Source of the DNA: Astrocystis sublimbata
Taxonomy: Eukaryota > Ascomycota > Sordariomycetes > Xylariales > Xylariaceae
Reading direction: 5' to 3'
Assembly (NCBI GenBank): GCA_022453515.1
Contig: JAJNNY010000051.1
Location: forward strand, 62,001 to 126,000
Length of the DNA: 64,000 nucleotides
The notes beneath the pieces were generated by a model. It did no database searches. It was not told the origin of the DNA and worked only from the letters and a program-made list of their open reading frames with translations. Every line of letters starts with the position of its first letter. Position 1 is the first letter of the stretch. Both the position numbers and the translations under genes were made by a program. Below, in pieces: positions 48,410 through 57,957 of the stretch.

Positions 48410-49786
48410 TCAACCCTGGGGGTTCTTGGAAGCGATGAACCCTGTCTGGAGTAACAAGTAGTGGAAAAAGAGCCTGACAATAAGCAGGAAGTTCAAATCT
48501 TCGGCATCGTGAGCGTCTTTCTTCTTTTTCCTGGATTCTTCCTTTTCTGAATCGGCCTCATTCCCATCCTCATCCATATTCTGATCGTCTTGGCTGTTAT
48601 CCTCTACAAGCGTAACTGACGATCCCCATGATTTTTCTTGTCTAATCGCACTTGCAGACAGAGAGGTATATATCTTCTTCATCTTACTAAAGGCTAGGAC
48701 TTCTGACATCTTTCTAGGTGCTTTTTGAGACGATGTCTTGTGAATCTCTGTTGCCCGCTGTGTAGAATCAGTGTCCTCCTCCTCCTCTTCGTCCGCCTCT
48801 TCGTCCTCCACTTCGTCCGTCTCTACTTCCTCCTCTTCGGCCTCATCTTCATCCTCATCTTCATCCCCGATTTCATCCTCTGCAATATCTGGTTTTGATG
48901 CAACCTCCACAACGCCATTTCTCTTCGCCATCTTTGCGGCCAAATTTTTGGCCTTCGTTATCAGCTGCCTCCTCGGCAACTCGATTCCGGCAACATTGAC
49001 GAGCGTCAGTGTGGACCGGAGAGGCGTGTCCCCGTGGAATCCATATTTAAGCTTCTTGAATTTCTGCTTGACTCGTTCCAGTTTCTTTTCAAGCTTCCCC
49101 TGAATTTCCACCCTGATGAAGAACGGTCTCCGCTCATGGGTAAGCGCAAAGGCAGCTTGGAACTCAGGTACATGATTCGACGGCGAGTCGAACTTGTTCT
49201 CCTGCAAAAGCCACTGCAGCTTTCTGAAGCCGGAGTGCTTGTCGTCTCCCAGGAACTGGCCCGAGAATACCCAGCGATTGTGATATTTGTAAGTCTTCTG
49301 CTGATCGACTCCCAGGCCGCTCATAGATAACCCCCCGAAGTCGAAAACCGGAGTCGTGTTTATATTGCGCGAGAAATCCGTTTCCGTCTCTCGGCCTGGT
49401 ACGTACGCTGGCCCAAAGTGCGTAAGCCGGAGCTGGGAGGGCATAAGCGGGAAAAGCCCCGGTTGCCGTTTGAGCGCGTCCAACTCCCCTTTATCACGAA
49501 TCTCGTCCAGCGACTCTAGCGTCACCAAGATTGTGGCCGTCTTCAACTTGCAATCCTCGGGCTGAGTGAATCCGATGTTCATGTGGACGATTGCGCCCGG
49601 GGTATTGGCGCCGATGAGACCCCATTGCGACTCCTCAAAGTCAATGCGAGTCGTGACGTTGACCTCACCGAGTTGACGGTGACCAGCGCAGGCGCTGTAA
49701 CGATCGAATTTCTCGAAGTCGCTCGGTCCGTACCCCCTTCCTTTCAACTTTTTGCGCCGGACCAACTTGAGAAGTTCTGGATCCAT
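48410..49786 (-). CDS. fungal orphan with conserved N-terminal domain and long acidic tract, 458 aa
   Basis: One exon from ATG at 49786 to TGA at 48410. Residues 1-240 look globular, beginning MDPELLKLVRRKKLKGRGYG, with NRWVFSGQFLG and AFALTHERRPFFIRVEIQGK. I recognise this type of block (YxxRWVFSG..., FFIRVEIQG) from unnamed Pezizomycotina proteins but know no function. A basic stretch follows (KLERVKQKFKKLKYG). Then comes an Asp/Glu tract of about 45 residues encoded at about 48,771-48,905, and a second Lys-rich/acidic region. The last 25 residues are hydrophobic (FLLIVRLFFHYLLLQTGF) and could be a tail anchor or the read-through of an unseen intron. No signal peptide. Divergent from the next gene. 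Confidence 0.75.
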   Translation of the reverse strand: MDPELLKLVRRKKLKGRGYGPSDFEKFDRYSACAGHRQLGEVNVTTRIDFEESQWGLIGANTPGAIVHMNIGFTQPEDCKLKTATILVTLESLDEIRDKGELDALKRQPGLFPLMPSQLRLTHFGPAYVPGRETETDFSRNINTTPVFDFGGLSMSGLGVDQQKTYKYHNRWVFSGQFLGDDKHSGFRKLQWLLQENKFDSPSNHVPEFQAAFALTHERRPFFIRVEIQGKLEKKLERVKQKFKKLKYGFHGDTPLRSTLTLVNVAGIELPRRQLITKAKNLAAKMAKRNGVVEVASKPDIAEDEIGDEDEDEDEAEEEEVETDEVEDEEADEEEEEDTDSTQRATEIHKTSSQKAPRKMSEVLAFSKMKKIYTSLSASAIRQEKSWGSSVTLVEDNSQDDQNMDEDGNEADSEKEESRKKKKDAHDAEDLNFLLIVRLFFHYLLLQTGFIASKNPQG

Positions 49787-50337
49787 CGCATTGCCCCCTC
49801 ACATCTGTATAGTTATCGGCGTAAGACGGCGCGGAATTGTCTTAGCTGAATAGAGAAGAGAAGTAGGGAAGAACATAAGGATTGAACGAAAGTGAAGACA
49901 ACACTCGTGAGTAAATTTCCTAAGACTAAGCGCTAACCAATGCAACATTGTGGCTCTTACATCGATAGTTCAGCTGAGAATATCACTGCCACTTCGGGCG
50001 ACCCCTCGCGATTCGACGTAAGGACCAATCAGAGTATGACGATGTCAGCCAGGTAAGCGATGTGACGGAATTGGGTGGAAGGATTCAATATTCCCTTCCA
50101 ACACCCGCCGGTGACGCCGGGCTAGCCTGATGGGAAGCAGACGTTAAATTCTTATCCTACAGGGAGATAGATGTCCCCATTGCTCCAACTCCAGGCCTTG
50201 ACCTTCGCAGTCTCGTTTGCTTATGTCAGATTTGTTGCCCACTTGATTTGTTTACCCAAAGCCGGGAACCGTCCTAGTCAGAATTCTATCAAGTATCACG
50301 GACGAGGATCGTCTTGTTTCATTTCAAACATTGCATC
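49787..50337. other. divergent promoter region
   Basis: 551 bp between two start codons pointing away from each other; probably a shared bidirectional promoter. No clear TATA on either side. Confidence 0.5.
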
Positions 50338-52780
50338 ATGAGCTACCGGTCGCCATATGACCCATACGACCGCACTGCCACGGATCAACGCAGGCGGGAC
50401 TTCTACCGTAGTAGTCGTCTGGACGACTTGCTTTTTGGAGATCATTCTGCCAGCCAACAGAGGAAGCAAATTATACCCGCCCCCTACGTACGTGCACCTG
50501 GAGCACAGACAAGAAGCAATGTTGAACAAGCACAAACGAGCAACAATGCTGGAAGAAACTCCCGGTTGGTCCAGACGCATCAAGCAGACGCTATCTGGAC
50601 ACCCAATATGTCCAAGAGCGTCGCCATCAACATGAAGCTAGGCATAACTGAGGATATCGACCAGGAGCTCGAGGAACTGAGCCGACTAAGAAGACATGGT
50701 GACTTGAGAGACACACGGAAGTTCCTCAAGCAGAAACTTTCCGGTCGGTCAGACGATCCTTACTTCGTCGTACTATACGCTCAACTACTTTCCGAAATGG
50801 GAGACTTCCGGTCACTGGATACACTAATGCCGACCGGCCTGTTTGAAGATGTCAAGGACGAAACGATGCAGAAGAACAATGATCTCCTCCGGCAAATCTG
50901 GGACTTGCTAATTATTAGGGCGATGCTTCCCAGGGGAGAGTTTACCGAGCTGACGACAAATGAGATCGACAAAGCATTGGCCCTCCTTGAAACTTCAACA
51001 GAGTTGGGATCTACAGAGGTAAGACGGAGACAAAATTTGTATTCGATGTTTACTAAGTCAATGGATATTCAAGATACAAATACTTACTCTCGTATTTCGC
51101 TTGATTGGATATCTGACTCACACTTTAGGGATCCAATCCTCACAACTGAGAGACGTCAAGAACCTGGCTATGAATTCAAACGACTGGGCCATGGTATATC
51201 ACGCTCTTGCCTCGGAGGGGCGAGTTTGGGAGTTTAGGGATATCTTCATGGCATTTAAGCAAGCATTTGGACAGGACCGAGCTTTCGACGCCTTCTTCAA
51301 CACCGAGTCTGTTAAGGAGATCACGCAAACAATTAGCTCCGACTGGGAAACTGTCGACTATGACGAATCAACAAATCTGGCTCTTTTGGACATTGCATCG
51401 TTCCTGATTCTCGAGAGCGACTTTGAAAAGACTTCGTTGCAGTACTTCCAGACTTGTCTTGAACATGGGGAAAAGCTTGTCGAGTCTCTGATGGGTGAGA
51501 ATCCCGCGGCTATGAAGAGTCGACCGTTTGCGAGGTGGCTAGTGGCAAAAGCGGCAGTTCTCAGCTGTCATGCCCATGGCAACCCATTTTCGTCTTTCGG
51601 GTTTCTCAATGCATATCCTGGAATGCAGCTTCGGCAAGGCGACGGGGTTCACGTCCCAATTTACGTCCCTCTTCAAGCGGAGAGGCCTACTTGGAAAGTC
51701 CCGCCGGCGTCCCGGGAGTGGGAGGATGCAGTCCAGATGGCTTTGGCCATTGCCAAGGACCTGGGAGACTACGAGACCCAGGTTCTGTGTCTAAAACACT
51801 TAATCGTTCGGTCTCAAGAACCGCATCAGCTTCTTGAGGAACTATCTGAGTTACAGAATTCGATCCAAAACGATCAGGACGGCTATCTCCGAACTTGCTT
51901 GTCGAAACTTCTTGTCCTCGAAGACGGCGATCCTCAACGAGGGCTAGCAGAGGAACTCTTTCGATTCGGGCAGGATAAAACCATTCTCAACCAGAAGCTG
52001 CCTATCGAATATCACAACCTGTCTCTTCAGTGGGCACGAAGCATTATACTACCAACACTGCCTGCCACCGTAGGTGGAACTATCACAATTGACAAGTCGG
52101 GACCGTTTTATGCCCGCCTACCAACGTATATCAGGCAGTTTATTGACGCCAGGGAGACTTTCCATTCCCAACCTAAGCCCATTGCCCCCTTTCCGAAACG
52201 CAAAGCGAAACCAACGCAGTGGTCTATCGAAACTATAGTTGGCGAGGACATAGAACGCAGCGCGCGTCTTGTTCCGGTGTCCGAAGCCATCAATAAGCCC
52301 GGAATCAGCAGAGTGCGAACTCTTCCGGACGACGCGGGTAATAGTAGACTTGTAATGCCCGCGGCGTCACAGAGCCGACACGGCCTTGATACACGACGCG
52401 AGATTGATAGGCAGAACGAAAAGATCTCCAGGCGAACAGTGTCTAGAAGCATACCGCGGAAGCCGCCACCGAGAATCTATAACGAAACGGTGTGGAGTGA
52501 ATTGCGCCGCGAAAGACCAATTCGTCGAGACTCGTATAGAGATGGGGCAGTTCAAACCCCGGCCATTGAGCCGGTGAGACGTGAAGTATCGAGAGAGAGG
52601 CCGCCCAGCATTGCCGAGGGAGCTAATGCCAACGAGCTCCATGATCCGGATGCAGATACCGAAGGGCCATTCCTGGAACCTTACCCAGCGTCGTCAAGCG
52701 GTCAAAGGAGTGATCCAGAGCAGGACGAGCAAAGGCCGCCACAGTCCATGTCACCAAAAGGTATTACAGCCATGCATTGA
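50338..52780 (+). CDS. fungal orphan with helical core and basic disordered C-terminus, about 795-815 aa
   Basis: ATG at 50338 (the frame is open 24 nt further but without ATG). Exon 1 ends at 51018. A 55-nt intron (GTAAGA, branch TTTACTAAG, acceptor TCAAG at 51073) joins in phase to exon 2 at 51074, bridging two long frames. The core (residues 80-570) is helix-rich and resembles TPR/HAT-type solenoid sequence (NDWAMVYHALASEGRVWEFR), but I cannot name the family. The last 200 residues are Arg/Pro-rich and disordered. Read straight through, the protein stops at 52780. If a short intron starts at 52761, the end moves to 52868 with an acidic tail (ending EPEEMDK). No signal peptide or catalytic motif. 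Confidence 0.78.
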
Positions 52781-52868
52781 ACCCCCAGAAGACTCAGACG
52801 GCTTACGAGAACTCCTAGGTGACGCAGTGAATCCATCGCCTTCAGAGCCGGAGGAGATGGATAAGTAA

Positions 52869-53695
52869 TGATAAGCTTCTAATGGCGGTGTTTCATACGG
52901 CGGCTGGCAAACGCCGAGGTCGGTGCCAACTATCACAACAAGTGACATGGTCCGCCGTCTTAGAGAATATCATTGAGCTATTGAGGTAACTAGCAGAGGC
53001 TACACTCGCCCGTTATGGCCATCTATTAACTATATAAGCTTATACTAATGGAAGGCCAATGAGAATCTCCCATAACGACCTAGGTATATAGGTATCTAAG
53101 GCAAGATTGAGAATATCACATAAACAATTAATTGTGACCTGTTCTAGAAACTGTCCCGTTTCAAGTGACTCGAAAAAATCATAGTGAGTTACGGCGGGCA
53201 TAGATAGGGGGCCTAGATATACCTTTCCCTCCAGAAAGCTTCACACTGGCTCACAGCTTCTGCAAGAATACCTATAGTAGCTGATAAGTTTGAATGATTA
53301 ATTATTTGTAAGTAGCTACTTTGTTAACTTTTGAACAATACCTACGAATAATTGTGAGGATGCCTCCCGCATGCGGATGCTCTGCCAACGCCGCGAAGGC
53401 ATTGCGCTTTGTCCGCAACAGCCGAGTTCAGGTACCGCCACGCTAAGACACAATACTGATCATAGAGCGCAAAAGACCCTTGGTCTTTGAAGAAAACAAA
53501 AGGTTTAGCTTCAAGGTCATTTCGAAACTTGCGAACTCTAAAGAGTAGGAAAAACGAAGGATCGCCATCACCCCTGGGGATTCCATAGATAGCCAAGTTC
53601 CAAGCGCTGTATGGTGATATAGACAGTAACTCTGCAAGACCCAGACATACATACAGATCATTTTAAAAAACCCATCATTAAAGATTCGAGACAAG
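52869..53695. other. intergenic / promoter of the SIR2-NTPase gene
   Basis: AT-rich left half. No coding frame supported. The right end precedes the ATG at 53696 (ACAAGATGGCC). Confidence 0.5.
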
Positions 53696-56600
53696 ATGGC
53701 CGAAAGATCGCCATGGCCTCAGAATGTATCCATCTACGTGCCCACAGGCACCCCTGGAGTAGCCCTCGGCCACCCCAACGAAGAAGAAACAATCTCTCAA
53801 ACCCCGGACGGTACTCCTTCAGGATTTATACCGGGCATAAACCCACCGTATACAGGAGGCGCCGGAAGCCCGATGGACGTGGATAGATCAACTTCGTCAC
53901 GAGGTGGCCCCCAAGGGTCACCGCCGCAGGCATCAGGTTCCATGGGACCTCCTCAGCGCCCAATTTTCAACACCGAGCCTTTCGCGGCTGGTTCAGGTTC
54001 AGTTCCCAGACCAGCAAGGACGAAATCTCACCACCGTCTCCGTCATTGATATCGCCAGGCACCTCGCCCATCTTCAACGGCTCGTCCTTCCGTCCTTCAG
54101 CGTCGCGACCGCAGGGTGGCAGTCCGGCACCTCGGGCTAGCGGGGGCCCATCCGCCAGGAATATTACGCATCCGACGCCTGCGCAGATAAGCCCGCAGAC
54201 TCCTCTGACCTTCCAGCCACCTCGTCGACATCTCCCACCAGATCTTACGCAATCGGAAAACGAAGCCATACGGGAGAAGGATGCCCGGAAGAAGGCGAAG
54301 AGAGAAGCCAAGGAGCAGGAAAAGGCGCGCAAGAAGAGCGAGGCCCACCGCATCCAGGACGAGGCGGTGCAGAAGCTGACCGAGCAGCTCAAGCTGGGTC
54401 GGCTGGCGATATGCGTGGGCTCGGGCGTCACTCTTTACTCGGCGCCCAGCCAAGCGCAGCGGCTCTCGTGGTGGGGACTCAGTAAGTGATGCAGAATCGC
54501 ATTCTTTCTCTTCTCGCTCGTAGCAGCACGGAGAGCCCCTCGTTACCTGGTTATTCAAGATTGCTGACTGAAGGACACAGTGAACAACGCCCTAGACTAC
54601 TACGAAGACCAGGCATCTACACTAGCCCAAGAACCAATAAACCAATCGAACCTCAACAGTGCCAGGAAGATGCTCCAACATGACAACCCAACGGAGGCAG
54701 ACCGCGAAGACGTGGCGAATAAGATTCAAAAGCTTCTCGCGAACCGCGTTGATCTCGAAGCAACTTGGTGTAAGTGATGCGTGACCTGAGTGACAATCCC
54801 CAGAGAACATACACCCCCCTTTACCCTCCAGAATGGCCTAACACAATTTATTCACATCCGCATCACCCTTCCCTAGTAATTTCCCTTTCCATCCTCACCC
54901 CCAACAACCCACTAACAATCACCCCCCCGCAGTACGAGCGCAATTCAAAAACCTCTACCAAGACTACGTCGAACAACTCGAGATCCTCGACGCGCTCAAG
55001 GGGCTGCAACAAAACGGCGCCTTACTCTTCACAACCAACTACGACGACCTTCTCGAGAAGCACTGCGGACTCGAGCCCATCGACGCAACAGACCCGAACG
55101 GGCTGATCTCGTGGCGGCGCGGTTCGCGCGCCGCCGTCTTCCACCCGCACGGCTACTGGCGCAACACGAACCACATCGTGCTCTCGGCCGAGCAGTACTA
55201 CCGCGTCAAGCACGAGCCGATCATTCAGGAGACGCTGCAGCACATCCTGGCTTCGAAGACCGTGCTATTCGTCGGCTGCGGCGGCGGGCTGTCGGATCCG
55301 AATTTCGGGCCGCTGATCCAGTGGATCGGCGAGAAGAATGTCGGCGCCGGGTACAGTCATTACATCCTGCTGCAGGCGGCGGAGGGAAACCCCGTCACAA
55401 AGCTACCCCTGATCCACCTGCGCTGCGAAAACTTCGATGCCATTCCGAGGTTTCTCAAGGATTTGCTGCCGAGCAATCAGCGGCGGGAGGGGACTAGTAA
55501 GTTCATTTGATATTCATAGCGTGCCAAAAGATAATGTGCCAGATGAAAGATGATTGATGACGGATAGCTGATTTATGATGTTGATGAGTAGTTGACGAAG
55601 TCCCCGACGACCGCGAGCGGAAGAAGATCGACCACTGGCTGCAACCAGTCGACCAGGCCTGGTTTCTAAACGACGTGCTCAACCTGCAGGGCCCGAACCG
55701 ATTCGACCGACAAGTGACGCAGAGCCAAGACGTGTGGAATCTAAACTTCCCATCCCGCGTGCTGGTAACAGGCGAACGTAAGCAAACCTCCTCATTTACA
55801 CAATAACAACAATCATTCTTCAAGCTAACCAACTGACTGACTGGTAACAGAGGGATGGGGCAAGACCATGTTCTGCGCCTCAGTAATCCACCACACGTCG
55901 CAGAACGCCCAGCTAGCAACCCTCCTCCGCACCCGCGATTCCCTCGCATACTTCTTCGCGGCAACATACCAGCCGCACCAAGAAGCGCCCATCGTCGACA
56001 TAAACCCTTTCAACACATTCCTACGCACCGTAATCTCACAACTAACCCCCCCAAACACCGTCCACTCGCCCCTGCGCGATCTATACGCATTATGCACGCG
56101 ACACCACCCCGTGCGCCTTCCAACCGACAGCGAATTGAAAAACGTTCTGATCGAGATCCTCACAATCCTCGACAAGGCCCGGACCCCCAAAGAAGGTCAA
56201 GCCGAGTCCCTGTCCCTGCTGCCCGGAAACACCTACATGGTCATCGACGAGGTAGGCACCATGTCGCCGTGCATGCGCGACCAGTACTCGCGCTTCATCC
56301 GACAGCTGGCGAACCTGCGTCTGCAGCACTTCCACCTCCTCGTCGCGGCCGACAGTCTGGTCTCCGTCGGCGTCGCCCCGCCTGCGCGACCGGCAGTCAG
56401 AGTGACTCCCCCAAAGAGTGGACGCAAGGGCAAAAGTAAAGGAAAAGGAAAAGGCAAAGGAAAGGCCCCCGCCGGAAGCGTCGGGGCAGGCAAGGATAAG
56501 GGCAAAGGCAAGGCTACTCATCCGTCGATAAACATACCGCCGGGGACGCCGGGTCTGAGCGCCGCGAGCTGGTATACGATATCGCTGGATTGGATCACGA

Positions 56601-57146
56601 CGAGCACGGCTATGATCGAGTGGATCCGGCACTGCTTTGCGCGCAACCCGTCGCTGGCGATTTATGGGAACCTGCGCAGCGAGATAGTCTATGATATCTA
56701 CAAATTTCAGCAGAAGTGAGTAATTCTTTGACCCCCTCATCTAAACACCTACCTACCTACCTACCTGCTTGACCGAATGATCTCGACACACATCTACTTG
56801 AGCAAAGAACTTTGCTGACAAGACGATGCCCATCACCAGCTTCCGATGGGTCTACTGGAAACTCGACCAGCTCGGCCGCATAGGGCAGGCCGCATCCGAT
56901 TTGAACGACGACGAGCTGCGCACAATCGCTCTGGAGTGCATCGACGAAAAATCAGATGACGGCAACTCACCGTTAGAAAATTCAGTCAATGGGGGGGACA
57001 AGACTGCAGACGGCGATGAGGAATTCGTCACGGCAATGGATCCCGATGACGACGATATTTACGATATTTCGCCCCGTACCCGTGCAAAGCGGAAAGCGCA
57101 GAGCCCTTGGGAGGTTGAAGCGAAGAAAGCGAGAATAGAGAAGTGA
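53696..57146 (+). CDS. SIR2-domain / P-loop NTPase (NACHT/STAND-like) protein, putative NLR-type immune or incompatibility protein; frame break in 5' part
   Basis: Exons: 53696-54481, 54581-54769, 54933-55496, 55592-55777, 55851-56715, 56840-57146. Introns of 73-163 nt have good donors and branch sites (GCTGAC, CTAAC). From the end of exon 1 onward all phases close. Order of parts: Pro/Ser/Gly-rich N-terminus; Lys/Glu coiled stretch (EKDARKKAKREAKEQEKARK); a SIR2_2-type domain with LAICVGSGVTL, TTNYDDLLE (Asn codon 55037), HPHGYW (His codon 55148), HIVLSAEQYY and VLFVGCGGGLSDPNF; then an NTPase with Walker A GEQGWGKT (spanning the exon 4/5 junction), AYFFAATYQ, Walker B TYMVIDEV and FRWVYWKLDQL. 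It stops soon after with an acidic tail. There are no ankyrin, WD40 or TPR repeats. SIR2_2 domains are NADases in bacterial antiviral proteins; the same activity here is inference. Exon 1 changes frame near 53,990-54,010 without a credible intron, so the copy may be broken or mis-assembled. Confidence 0.85.
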
Positions 57147-57957
57147 TAATTATCGAGGATGAACTATTGCTGTAGAAGTCGGCCGTAGAGACAATAATTT
57201 CCAGATCATCCTAATAACTCAGCCAACTCGGGAAACAAAGACGCGTAGAGGAAATATTTAGGATCGCTAATCATGTATATCAATGAGGATACCGCGCAGG
57301 TGATAGAATGATGGTCTGTGCAGATAGGTGTCGGAAGTAGACACGGAACCTCGGAGATCGGAGCTTGTGGGGGAGCACAGCGATCCTGACGCGTCGTCAA
57401 TATTTGTATGATATCACATCCATACCTGGATAATGATGCACTGCCTAAATAGTTGGACCTACCCGGTATCGCTGAATCGGCATCAAATGCCACCGCGCCG
57501 TGGGAGACCTGGCACAAATAGATAGAGGGATATAGAGAACCCGTTGTATAACGAACTTGATATTGCCGATGTATTCGTCATCTACACAATTAGAGTCTCA
57601 GAGTGCATGCTATCCCACGATGCTACATGGCTGGAACGATATCTGTCAAGGACTGATGTACTGCGCCGTGTGATTTGCAGTCGCTTGTTGTTGTCGTCGA
57701 GTGCCACTGGTAATCTGTATTCGTCAACAACAAAAGTGTGCGGAACAAGAGAAGAGGTTCTGTGCACATGAGTGCATTGTTGAAACCAGCTTCGAAGAGA
57801 ACCTCGGAGAGGGGGCAGGCGAAGGGTCCTCCCATTCAGATCACATCAAGGTTCGGCCTTTATTCGCCCAAGAAAACGACAGTCCTTCGGAAGCTTAGTA
57901 GAGAGGCCAACTGGGCGTCCAGTCACTCCGACCTAGCGGGCGTGAAGGTGATAGGGA
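57147..57957. other. intergenic
   Basis: No coding support. Contains the promoter of the transporter gene. Confidence 0.5.

Noticed and set aside
56716..56825. Ending intron 5 of the SIR2-NTPase gene near 56,814 (CAAAG) so that the exon includes the ATG at 56,826
   Set aside because: Frame does not match; the acceptor at 56,839 with a GCTGAC branch 20-25 nt upstream gives the expected FRWVYWKLDQ.
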